Origin: Palsa-883 sp963826975
GTDB lineage: Bacteria > Pseudomonadota > Alphaproteobacteria > Acetobacterales > Acetobacteraceae
NCBI GenBank assembly: GCA_963826975.1
Contig: CAWGZJ010000011.1
Location: 372,001-436,000, forward strand
Reading direction: 5' to 3'
Length of the DNA: 64,000 nt
The translations under genes were made by a program, and so were the position numbers. Numbering within the stretch: the first letter of the stretch is position 1; each line of letters opens with the position of its first letter. Below the pieces are notes generated by a model that saw only the letters and a program-made list of their open reading frames with translations, was not told where the DNA came from and ran no database searches. Positions 8,882 through 16,094 of the stretch are shown here, in pieces.

Positions 8882-9463
8882 ATGCCGATGCGCCAGCTTC
8901 TGCTCCTGCGCCATGCCAAGTCGTCCTGGGCCAAATCCCCCTGGGATGGCAAGGCGCTGCCGGACCAGGATCGGCCGCTCAGCCCGCGCGGCCGGCAGGC
9001 AGCATCGTTGATGCGCCGGACGATGCACGATCTTGGCCTGGCGCCGGACATGGTGATGCTGTCGCCCTCCCGCCGCACTCGCGAAACGCTCGAGGCGTTT
9101 GAACCGTGGGACGACGCACCGTTGATCGAGCCGGTGGACAGTCTTTACCTCGCCACGGTGCCGCAACTCCTGGATGCGCTGCACGGCGTGCCCGAAACCG
9201 TTCGCAGCGTGCTGCTGATCGGCCACAATCCCGGAATGCACGAGTTGGCGATGCTGCTGGTTGGATCGCGCGGGACGGTCGCGCGCGGCGATACGTCCGA
9301 GCGTGCGATACGTCTGCTGGCTGACGGCTACCCGACCGGCGCCCTGGCTGAATTCGGGATTGCCGGCCCCTGGTGGCAACTCGGCACCGGTGGGGGGCAA
9401 CTGGTCCGATTCCTCCGCCCGCGCGACCTGCCCCGGGACGGCGCGGAAGTGGCCGAGGATTGA
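8882..9463 (+). CDS. SixA-like phosphohistidine phosphatase (histidine phosphatase superfamily)
   Basis: Encodes 193 residues. The catalytic RHG-type motif appears as LLLLRHAKSSW at residues 5-15; in SixA-type enzymes the histidine is phosphorylated during catalysis. Further family features are RPLSPRG (about 31-37), the second arginine in SPSRRTRETLEAF, and GHNPGMHELAMLL, which holds the second catalytic histidine. SixA enzymes dephosphorylate histidine phosphotransfer or PTS proteins; the actual substrate here is not shown. Its stop overlaps the TTG start of the CYTH-CHAD gene (ATTGA), so the two are probably co-translated. Confidence 0.88.
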   Translation: MPMRQLLLLRHAKSSWAKSPWDGKALPDQDRPLSPRGRQAASLMRRTMHDLGLAPDMVMLSPSRRTRETLEAFEPWDDAPLIEPVDSLYLATVPQLLDALHGVPETVRSVLLIGHNPGMHELAMLLVGSRGTVARGDTSERAIRLLADGYPTGALAEFGIAGPWWQLGTGGGQLVRFLRPRDLPRDGAEVAED

Positions 9464-11076
9464 CCGCGCTGGAGCTCGTCCTTTCGCCCGACGCCGCCGG
9501 ACAGCTGCCCCGCCTCAAGCTGCTGTCCGGCGTGCGGACCGGCCGAATGAGGCGACGCGCAGTCAGCATCGTCTGGCACGACACCGCGGATGGAGCGTTG
9601 GCACAGCAGGGCCTGGCGCTGGCTGAGACCCGCGGCAGCTGGCGGCTCGAGCGGCTGGTGCCTGGCACGACGTTCTGGGCGCCGGGAGCGCCACCGCCGG
9701 TGATCGAGCAGGCCGCTTCCCTCGACCTGCTCAACCATCCGCTGCCAACCGGACTGCTGCAGGTCGCGCGGTTCGATGGAACGGTGGCCGTCCTGCCACT
9801 GGCGCGCGACGGCGTGACGATGACGATGGAGCTGACGGTCGGCACGATCGGATGGGCGCGCCGCAGGCGGCCCGCCTGCCGCGTGGAGCTGAAGTGCGAA
9901 GCGGGCGCCGGCAAAGCCGCGGCAGGCAGAGCGGGCTCCGGCAAAGTGGAGGCGGGCAAAACGGAGGCAGGCGAAGCGGAGGTCGGCGAAGCAGCGGCCG
10001 GCGAGGTGGGTTCGCGAAAAGGGGTGGCGGCCAAAGGGGTGGCGGCCGGCCACGCGGCGGTGCTCGAGTTGGCCTCGGCGTTGGCGGAGGACGTCGAGAT
10101 CGCCATTCCCGCGGCCAGCCTGGCCGCCGAGGCCCAAGCGGTGGCGACCGCCGCCGTCCCCGCGCCGCGGCATGAGGGTCCACCGCGACTGCCGGCCGGA
10201 CTGACCGTTGCGGAGGCGTTCAGCTTTGTGCTGGGTCATCTTGCCGACGTCATTCTGCACAACGCACCGCTTGCCGCCGCGGGCCGGGACGGGCCCGAAC
10301 CGGTGCACGAAATGCGCGTCGCGGTGCGCCGGGCGCGCTCCGCCATTGCCCTGTTCCGCCCCGCGGTCGGCTGCCCCGCTGTGGACGCGGCGACAGTCGG
10401 ACTGAAAGCGCTGGCCGATCGCCTCGCACCGGCCCGGGATTGGGACGTGTTCGTCGCCGAGACCGCCGCCGCAGTCGCCGAGGTGCTGCCCGACGATACC
10501 AGCCTGCGTCGGCTGCGCGCCGCGGCCGAGCGCCGACGGCGCCACGCCTATGCCGCGCTGCGTGAGTGGCTGCGCAGCCCGGCATTCCGCCGCCTGGGCA
10601 TCGCGCTCGCGGGCCTCGCGGGCGATCAGGCATGGATGGCGGCGTTGGAACCGGCACAGCAGCAGACACAGATCATTGGGCTGGACGCGTTCGCCGGCCG
10701 CGCGCTCACGCGCCGGCTGCACCGGCTGGCCACCGCCGGCGAGGCGATCGAGCAGCTTGATCCGGGCGCTCTGCACGCGATCCGCCTGCGCGCCAAGCGG
10801 CTGCGCTACGCCGCCGAGGTGTTCGCGCCGATCTACCCGGCCAAGGCAACGCGCCGGTTCCTGCGCCGCTTGGCGACAATGCAGGACCGGCTGGGCCGGA
10901 TAAACGACGGCACGGTGGCGAACACGTTGCTGACCGACCTGGGCGCGGCCGCGCGACAGCGCGCCCACGCGGTGGGATTGGTGCGCGGCTTCCTGGCGGC
11001 GCGCGGCGGTGATGCGCGCGGGCGCGTTGCCCGGGCCTGGAAACGATTTCATCGCCTGGAGCCGTTCTGGAGCTGA
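9460..11076 (+). CDS. CYTH-CHAD domain protein with low-complexity insertion
   Basis: About 538 residues from a TTG start that overlaps the preceding stop. Residues 1-230 resemble a divergent CYTH (triphosphate tunnel) domain, with a VELK motif. The C-terminal part from about 250 is a CHAD domain, recognised by VHEMRVAVRRARSAIALFRP and LHAIRLRAKRLRYAAEVFAP with the conserved histidines and basic residues that bind polyphosphate in characterised CHAD proteins. Between VELK and the following helix lies a repetitive Gly/Ala/Glu/Lys stretch (about residues 147-200) rich in GKxEAG-like units. Coupling to a SixA-like phosphatase is a recurring neighbourhood for CHAD proteins and suggests a polyphosphate or phosphate-signalling role; that is inference. 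Confidence 0.82.
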   Translation: MTALELVLSPDAAGQLPRLKLLSGVRTGRMRRRAVSIVWHDTADGALAQQGLALAETRGSWRLERLVPGTTFWAPGAPPPVIEQAASLDLLNHPLPTGLLQVARFDGTVAVLPLARDGVTMTMELTVGTIGWARRRRPACRVELKCEAGAGKAAAGRAGSGKVEAGKTEAGEAEVGEAAAGEVGSRKGVAAKGVAAGHAAVLELASALAEDVEIAIPAASLAAEAQAVATAAVPAPRHEGPPRLPAGLTVAEAFSFVLGHLADVILHNAPLAAAGRDGPEPVHEMRVAVRRARSAIALFRPAVGCPAVDAATVGLKALADRLAPARDWDVFVAETAAAVAEVLPDDTSLRRLRAAAERRRRHAYAALREWLRSPAFRRLGIALAGLAGDQAWMAALEPAQQQTQIIGLDAFAGRALTRRLHRLATAGEAIEQLDPGALHAIRLRAKRLRYAAEVFAPIYPAKATRRFLRRLATMQDRLGRINDGTVANTLLTDLGAAARQRAHAVGLVRGFLAARGGDARGRVARAWKRFHRLEPFWS

Positions 11077-11169
11077 CCCGAAGGAAGGCCGGGGCTCCGC
11101 CCCAGACCCCGCCAGGGGGCAAAGCCCCTGGCGGGGTCTGGGGCGGAGCCCCGGCCTTCCTTCGGGTCA
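11074..11169. terminator. Perfect 45-bp-arm palindrome between convergent genes
   Basis: Two perfectly complementary arms of about 45 bp (from 11074 and ending at 11169) are separated by a six-base loop. The arms include both stop codons: TGA of the CHAD gene and TCA (TGA on the minus strand) of the MFS gene. The core contains GGGGCTCCGCCCC and GACCCCGCCAGGGG. It should form a very stable hairpin and act as a bidirectional terminator. Similar modules recur at 26347-26517, so it belongs to a dispersed repeat family. Confidence 0.8.
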
Positions 11170-12489
11170 GGCCATGGCCCGGGTGCCGAGCCTTGCGCGC
11201 CGGCGTGATCGCCAATCGGTGTGTAGCGCGAGCACGACGGTCAGCATCATGAACAGTGCTGAGCTGTAAAAGATCCAGCGTGGCGCTCCGTTGTCCATGA
11301 TCCAGCCGGCGAGCATCGGTCCTGCGGCGCCGCCGACATTGAAGCCGGTGGTGACTATGCCGAAAGTGCGGCCGGCGGCGCCGGCAGGGGCCGCGGCGCG
11401 CACCATCATATCGCGCGAGGGGGCGATCATGCCGGACAGAAACCCGGCGGTGATCATCGCCAGAACCAGCAGCACCGCTCCCAGGGGGACGCTGCCGATC
11501 ACCAAGGTGACCAGCGCGGTGACCGCGAAGCAGGCAGCGGCGACCTCGGCGTGGCGGCGCGTCAGATCGGCGATGAAGCCGCCGGCCAGCACGCCAGCCG
11601 CCGTCGCGGCCAGGAAGCCGGACAGCGCTCCGTTGGCCAGCGGCAGTGGCGTCGCGTACAGCGCGGCCAGCGCCACCACCGAGAAATTGGTAATCGCGCC
11701 GGTGGAAAGCGCTAGCAGCGCGAAGAACAGCGTGAGGTTGAGGATCGCCGGCGAATAGAGCTGGCGCAGCGATGCGGGCGAGGTTCGGTCCGTCGGGTGG
11801 CTCGCGCGCTGCGGGGGGGCGTGGCGATCGAGCCAGGACGCGCCGAGCAGCGGCACTGCGACGATGGGGCCCATCACCGCCCCGGTCAGCAGCGCGGCTT
11901 GCAGCCCGGCGTGTGTGCTGACCAGCAGCATGACCGGAGGGGCGATCGCGCCGCCGAGGTAACCGGCGAAGGTGTGCAGTGAGAACGCCCGGCCGACGCG
12001 CGCAGGGTCGGTGATCGCGCTCAGCAGCGCGTAGTCGGACGGATGATAGACCGCGTTGGCCACTCCCGCGAGGGCGGCAGCGGCGAGCATCACCGGGTAG
12101 CTGGGGTGCAGCGCGAGCGCGCCGAACCCCACGCCCGACAGCAGCAGCCCGGCGATCAGCACGCGCCGCGGGCCGAACCGGTCGGTCGCGTAGCCCATCG
12201 GTGCCTGCACGCAGGCCGAGACCACGTTGGTGATGGTGATTGCCAGACCGAGTTCGATGTAATCCACGCCGAGCCGCGCCTTCAGCAGCGGGAACAGCGG
12301 GATCAGCACGAGGTAATGGAAATGGCTAACCAGGTGTGCGCTGCAGATCAGCGCGAGCGCACGGGTCTCGGTTCGCTTGGCCTCGGGTCCAGGAGATCCA
12401 TGCCGTATCGGCTCATCCCGCGCGGGTTGCTGCCGCGTTGGCTCGTTCCGCCTGGTGGCGCGGTTCATTGGGTCGCTTTGACGTTCCAT
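11167..12489 (-). CDS. MFS transporter
   Basis: Encodes 440 residues with about twelve hydrophobic segments after a hydrophilic N-terminus of roughly 45 residues. Major facilitator landmarks are visible: the loop 2-3 motif GYATDRFGPRRVL near residue 100, the paired two-half arrangement with a central hydrophilic linker near residue 230 (HAPPQRASHPTDRTS), and FIADLTRRH in the second half. The substrate cannot be deduced. The annotated ATG at 12489 lies 60 bp from the divergent ThDP-enzyme gene, so a shared promoter region is likely. A start at the second Met (codon 8) is equally possible. Confidence 0.85.
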   Translation of the reverse strand: MERQSDPMNRATRRNEPTRQQPARDEPIRHGSPGPEAKRTETRALALICSAHLVSHFHYLVLIPLFPLLKARLGVDYIELGLAITITNVVSACVQAPMGYATDRFGPRRVLIAGLLLSGVGFGALALHPSYPVMLAAAALAGVANAVYHPSDYALLSAITDPARVGRAFSLHTFAGYLGGAIAPPVMLLVSTHAGLQAALLTGAVMGPIVAVPLLGASWLDRHAPPQRASHPTDRTSPASLRQLYSPAILNLTLFFALLALSTGAITNFSVVALAALYATPLPLANGALSGFLAATAAGVLAGGFIADLTRRHAEVAAACFAVTALVTLVIGSVPLGAVLLVLAMITAGFLSGMIAPSRDMMVRAAAPAGAAGRTFGIVTTGFNVGGAAGPMLAGWIMDNGAPRWIFYSSALFMMLTVVLALHTDWRSRRRARLGTRAMA

Positions 12490-12549
12490 CCGGTGCGGAG
12501 GTTAATGGCCTGCGCGAGGCGCGACAAATGCGCCTGGCGGGAGGGTGGC

Positions 12550-13080
12550 ATGCCGAGCGATGCGATGAACCATACGACGGTGGCGCTGAGCCCGGAGACG
12601 GTGCTGGCGGAAATGCGCAAGAACGGCGTGACCGACGTGGTGTGGCTGCCGGACAGCGAGACGAACTGGCTGTTCCTGCTAATGCGCGCCGAGCCGGGAT
12701 TGCGGCTGGTGGGTGTGTCGCGGGAGGGGCATGCGTGTTCGATCGCCTCGGGGCTGCATGCCGGCGGGCGGCGGCCGATGATCCTGATCCAGAACACCGG
12801 GATGATGGAATCCGGCGATTCGATCCGCGGCTGGCTGCTGGGGATGAATGTTCCGGTGGTGATGATGGTGGGGTATCGCGGCTGGACGCGCCACGGGGTG
12901 AACGCCGACAGTGCGGCGACGTATACCGAGCGGTTCCTGCACGCGTTCGACCTGCCGTATTACCTGGTGGAGAGCGATGCGGACGCCGGGCGCCTCTCGA
13001 TCGCGTTCGCCGAGGCAGAGCGGCGGCGCGGTCCGGCGGTGGTGCTGGTTGGCGATGAGTATCACGGGTTCAACCGGTGA
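12550..13080 (+). CDS. ThDP-dependent decarboxylase, PYR-domain (alpha) subunit
   Basis: A 176-residue protein resembling the N-terminal (pyrimidine-binding) half of phosphonopyruvate/sulfopyruvate decarboxylases. It contains the conserved glutamate context VSREGHACSIASGLHAGGRRP that activates ThDP, and MLIQNTG-like and MMESGDSIRG stretches. The family's two-subunit form (ComD/ComE type) has alpha and beta encoded separately, as here. The start at 12550 places MPSDAMNHTT before the first helix. It is followed after about 35 bp by the PP-domain subunit. The substrate is uncertain: adjacent genes give no phosphonate or coenzyme M context. Confidence 0.78.
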   Translation: MPSDAMNHTTVALSPETVLAEMRKNGVTDVVWLPDSETNWLFLLMRAEPGLRLVGVSREGHACSIASGLHAGGRRPMILIQNTGMMESGDSIRGWLLGMNVPVVMMVGYRGWTRHGVNADSAATYTERFLHAFDLPYYLVESDADAGRLSIAFAEAERRRGPAVVLVGDEYHGFNR

Positions 13081-13082
13081 AG

Positions 13083-13126
13083 GGGCGCGGGGCATGATGC
13101 ACACGGGCGCGGGGCATGATGCACAC
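13083..13126 (+). repeat. Perfect 22-bp tandem duplication carrying start codons
   Basis: Two identical 22-bp copies (13083-13104 and 13105-13126) each contain GGGGCATGATGCACAC. Because 22 is not a multiple of three, the ATGs in copy 1 (13094, 13097) open a 12-codon out-of-frame peptide, while those in copy 2 (13116, 13119) start the beta-subunit gene. The duplication therefore created a decoy initiation region in front of the real start. Confidence 0.85.
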
Positions 13127-13703
13127 GGTTGATGTGCTGAGGGTGTTCCTGGGACATCGCGGCGACGCGATCGTGGTGCCAGGGCGCGGTGGGCGGCATT
13201 GGGCGAAGCTGTCGGAGCGCCAGGCGCTGGATGTGCCGCTGGGCGATCCGGCGATGGGCGGGCATGCCGGGTTCGCGTTGGGGTTGGCTTTGGCGCAGCC
13301 GGGGCGGCGCGTGGTGCTGTTCGATTCCGAGGGCGATTTGCTGATGAGCCTCGGGATGCTGCCGACGATTGCCGAGCAGGCGCCGGCGAACTTCTATCAT
13401 TTCCTGCTGGACAACGAGTGCTACGCGACGACCGGCGGGCAGCCGGTGCCGAACGCCAAGGGCGTGGCGTATGAGAAGATTGCGCTCGGGGCAGGGTATC
13501 CGCGGGCGTTTGCGTTTGAGGAGGTGGGGGCGTTTGAGGCGGCGCTGCCGGGGATATTGGGGGCGCCGGGTCTGGTGTTCGTTGCGCTGAAGGTGCTGCC
13601 GGAGGTGGAGAATACGCCGATCGGTGGGCGGGTGCGGTGGAACCCGCGGACGCGGGATCGGGTTATTGCGGATTTGCGGGGGGAGTTGGGTGTAGTGGAC
13701 TAG
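13116..13703 (+). CDS. ThDP-dependent decarboxylase, PP-domain (beta) subunit
   Basis: A 195-residue partner of the upstream gene. It has the diphosphate/Mg-binding signature of ThDP enzymes: a GD (in SEGDLLMSLGML) followed about 27 residues later by LDNECYATTGGQ. It also has GDPAMGGHAGFALGLALA, typical of the PP domain of phosphonopyruvate and sulfopyruvate decarboxylases. Together the two small proteins would reconstruct one active-site dimer. The start lies in the second copy of a 22-bp duplication, with weak Shine-Dalgarno context (GGGGC). The reaction would be decarboxylation of a 2-oxo acid; which one is unknown. Confidence 0.78.
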   Translation: MMHTVDVLRVFLGHRGDAIVVPGRGGRHWAKLSERQALDVPLGDPAMGGHAGFALGLALAQPGRRVVLFDSEGDLLMSLGMLPTIAEQAPANFYHFLLDNECYATTGGQPVPNAKGVAYEKIALGAGYPRAFAFEEVGAFEAALPGILGAPGLVFVALKVLPEVENTPIGGRVRWNPRTRDRVIADLRGELGVVD

Positions 13704-13854
13704 GCCGGTTGCGGCGGGACTCTTTCACCATTCGCTGGAACCAAAATGAACACATACGACCGCGGGTGATGCGCCCCAGGCAGCAAACCCAACCGCCGTT
13801 GGCGCTCGCGTCCCTCCGCGTTAGCCTCCGCCCAACCAACCCGGAGGCGCCCAA

Positions 13855-14538
13855 ATGTTCGTCATCCACGACCCGCCACCGCCGATCGCCCCGGCGCACC
13901 TTGCGCTGCTGCTCAAGGCCGAGCCCGCCACCATCGGTCACTTCCGCCAGGTCGGGTTCATGGACCCCGCCATCCGAGCACTGCTGCCCGACCGGCGCAT
14001 CGCCGGCACCGCGGTCACCGTCCGGTTCGACGGCGACGACACCTCCATCGTCCATTACGCACTGGGGAAACTCCGCCCCGGTGACATCCTGGTGATCGAC
14101 CGTGCCGGCGACACCCGCCACGCAAGCTGTGGCGGAGGTGTCGCCTTCGCCGCACGCGAGGCCGGCTGCCTCGGCATCATCATCGACGGTGTCGCCACCG
14201 ACATCCAGGAACTGCGCGCCTACGGCATGCCGGTCTGGGCGCGCGGCCTGTCGCCGATCACCTGCAAGCCGCGTTTCATCGGTGGTGAGTTCTGCGTGCC
14301 GATCTCCTGCGGCGGCGTGCCGGTCACGCCGGGCGACGCGGTGTTCGCCGACGAGAACGGCGTGCTGGTCATGCCGCCATCCGATATCGAAACATCCGCG
14401 CACCGCGCGATCGGCATGCAGGAGGCAGAGAAGGTCGCCCTCGCCCGCGTAACGAAAGGCGAGCGCTTCCCCGACATCAACGGCACCAACGCGCGCATCA
14501 ACGAGATCCTCGCCGCGCAACGGACCGGCAAGCCATGA
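13855..14538 (+). CDS. RraA-like / HMG-CHA aldolase family protein
   Basis: Encodes 227 residues of the RraA/4-hydroxy-4-methyl-2-oxoglutarate aldolase fold. Family features include RIAGTAVTVRF (about 45-55), GDILVIDRAGDTRHASCGGGVAFAAREAG (about 77-105), IIIDGVATDIQELR with the substrate/metal-binding Arg-Asp region, and a C-terminal GDAVFADENGVLVMP. Some members are pyruvate aldolases or oxaloacetate decarboxylases, others regulate RNase E; sequence alone does not choose between these. It overlaps the sirtuin gene (ATGA), which indicates co-translation. Confidence 0.85.
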   Translation: MFVIHDPPPPIAPAHLALLLKAEPATIGHFRQVGFMDPAIRALLPDRRIAGTAVTVRFDGDDTSIVHYALGKLRPGDILVIDRAGDTRHASCGGGVAFAAREAGCLGIIIDGVATDIQELRAYGMPVWARGLSPITCKPRFIGGEFCVPISCGGVPVTPGDAVFADENGVLVMPPSDIETSAHRAIGMQEAEKVALARVTKGERFPDINGTNARINEILAAQRTGKP

Positions 14539-15290
14539 GCGAACCAACCGGCATCACCCAACTGCGCGAGATGCTGGACACCGCGCGCCGCGCCGTCGTC
14601 TTCACCGGCGCCGGCATTTCCACCGAGTCCGGCATCCCCGACTTCCGCTCACCCGGCGGCATCTGGACGCGCATGGCGCCGATCGACTTCCAGGACTTCA
14701 TTGCTTCGGAAGAAGCGCGCCGCGAGGCCTGGCGCCGCCGCTTCGCGATGGAGGACACGTTCCGCGCCGCCGAACCCAATCGCGGCCATCGCGCCGTCGC
14801 CACCCTGGTCCGCCGCGGCACTGTTGCGTCGGTGATCACCCAGAACATCGACGGTCTGCACCAGGCCTCCGGCGTGCCCGACCGCCAGGTGATCGAATTG
14901 CACGGCAACACCACCTACGCCGCCTGCCTCGACTGCGGCGAACGCCACGAACTCGCACCGATCCGCGCCGTCTTCGAAACGGATGAGACGCCGCCACGCT
15001 GTATCAAGTGCGAGGGCCTGGTGAAGACCGCAACGATCTCGTTCGGCCAGTCGATGCCGGTGCCGGCGATGCGTCGCGCCGAGGCGGAAACGCTCGCCGC
15101 CGATCTGTTCATCGTGCTCGGCTCCTCGCTGGTGGTCTATCCGGCCGCGGGCTTCCCGGAGTTGGCCAAGCACAACGGTGCCAGCCTGGTGATCGTCAAC
15201 CGCGAGGAAACCGGGCTGGATCGATACGCCGACCTTGTGCTGCATGAGCCGATCGGGGACACGCTGGGGGGTGCGGTGGGGGTGAACTGA
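14535..15290 (+). CDS. NAD-dependent protein deacylase, Sir2 family
   Basis: Encodes 251 residues of a sirtuin, which removes acyl groups from lysine using NAD+. The NAD motif GAGISTESGIPDFRSPGG is at about residues 24-41, TQNIDGLHQASG near 97, and the catalytic histidine in ELHGN. A zinc site is formed by CLDCG (about 131-135) and CIKC (about 156-159), and the second NAD loop is IVLGSSLVVYPAAG. The length is typical of bacterial class III/U sirtuins. It overlaps the RraA-like gene by four bases. Its natural targets are unknown. Confidence 0.93.
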   Translation: MSEPTGITQLREMLDTARRAVVFTGAGISTESGIPDFRSPGGIWTRMAPIDFQDFIASEEARREAWRRRFAMEDTFRAAEPNRGHRAVATLVRRGTVASVITQNIDGLHQASGVPDRQVIELHGNTTYAACLDCGERHELAPIRAVFETDETPPRCIKCEGLVKTATISFGQSMPVPAMRRAEAETLAADLFIVLGSSLVVYPAAGFPELAKHNGASLVIVNREETGLDRYADLVLHEPIGDTLGGAVGVN

Positions 15291-15421
15291 TGGCGACGTC
15301 GACCTGCCTGCAGGCGCAACACGGGTCGGAACCGGCGGATTATCGCGTGCTTGTGAGTGGTTGGCGCAACACCAAGTACAATCTCGACACGAACACGGAC
15401 GCGTCACACCAGGAGGGGAAC

Positions 15422-15811
15422 ATGAGGATTGGTACAACCTCGGTCGTGGTTGGATCGCTGCTGGTGATCGCAGCACTGCCCGCCGTTGCCGGCCAATCGA
15501 CCGCGCCCAGCACCCACATCCAATTGGCTGCCGACAGCGACGCCGATAGGGGGCAGTATACCGAGAAGGCGCAAGACGATGTGGACCAATGGAAGCAAAA
15601 AGTGCACGACTTCGGCGAGAAGGCAAAAACCACTGGGCAGCAGGGCAGCGCTGCGGCCAAGGATGATCTGGACAAAGCGTGGACCAAGGCCAAGGTGGCA
15701 GCGGATGGCTTGAAGACCGCGGGCGCGGACGGTTGGCAGACCGCCAAGATGTCGTTCGAGAAGGCGAAGAGTGACTTGGCGAATACCTGGGATAAGATCA
15801 AGCCCAAGTGA
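15422..15811 (+). CDS. Small secreted lysine-rich protein of unknown function
   Basis: A 129-residue protein with a strong ribosome-binding site (AGGAGG) seven bases before the ATG. An N-terminal signal peptide (residues 1-24, ending LPAVAG) is followed by a hydrophilic, Lys/Asp/Ala-rich helical region. That region has repeated amphipathic units (EKAQDDVDQWKQKV, AKDDLDKAWTKAKV, SFEKAKSDLANTWDKI). I do not recognise a named family; the pattern resembles small periplasmic helical stress proteins. No neighbour suggests a pathway. Confidence 0.7.
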   Translation: MRIGTTSVVVGSLLVIAALPAVAGQSTAPSTHIQLAADSDADRGQYTEKAQDDVDQWKQKVHDFGEKAKTTGQQGSAAAKDDLDKAWTKAKVAADGLKTAGADGWQTAKMSFEKAKSDLANTWDKIKPK

Positions 15812-16010
15812 GCTAGCCCGCATTTCTCATACTGTTGCGGGATGACGGCCCAGGGCAGTGTTGGGCATTGTCGAGCCAGCAGATTTTCGCGCCGCCAATA
15901 CCGCGTGTATTGGCCCAATGGGTATGTGACCGCGCATGGCGAGTGTCGCGTTGCGGCAACAATCGTCCCTACGGCACCACTTCAATGCACGGCGTTCGTG
16001 CAACAGACGA

Positions 16011-16035
16011 CCGCGCTACCGGAATGGTAGCGCGG
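16011..16035 (-). terminator. Hairpin terminator downstream of the DUF1236 gene
   Basis: Ten-bp perfect arms (CCGCGCTACC and GGTAGCGCGG) flank a five-base loop. Read on the minus strand it begins 34 bases after the original stop of the disrupted DUF1236 gene (16069) and is followed by the T-containing TCGTCTGTTG, which fits a terminator with a weak U tract. Confidence 0.55.
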
Positions 16036-16094
16036 CCGCCAGGCTGAAGACTGGCCTAGTATTGTCGTCTACCAGACGTGGACCACTTTGCGAG

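Noticed and set aside
9328..11052. A 574-codon minus-strand frame opposite the CYTH-CHAD gene
   Set aside because: Composition is that of an antisense shadow. The plus-strand protein has clear CHAD motifs and a coupled start.
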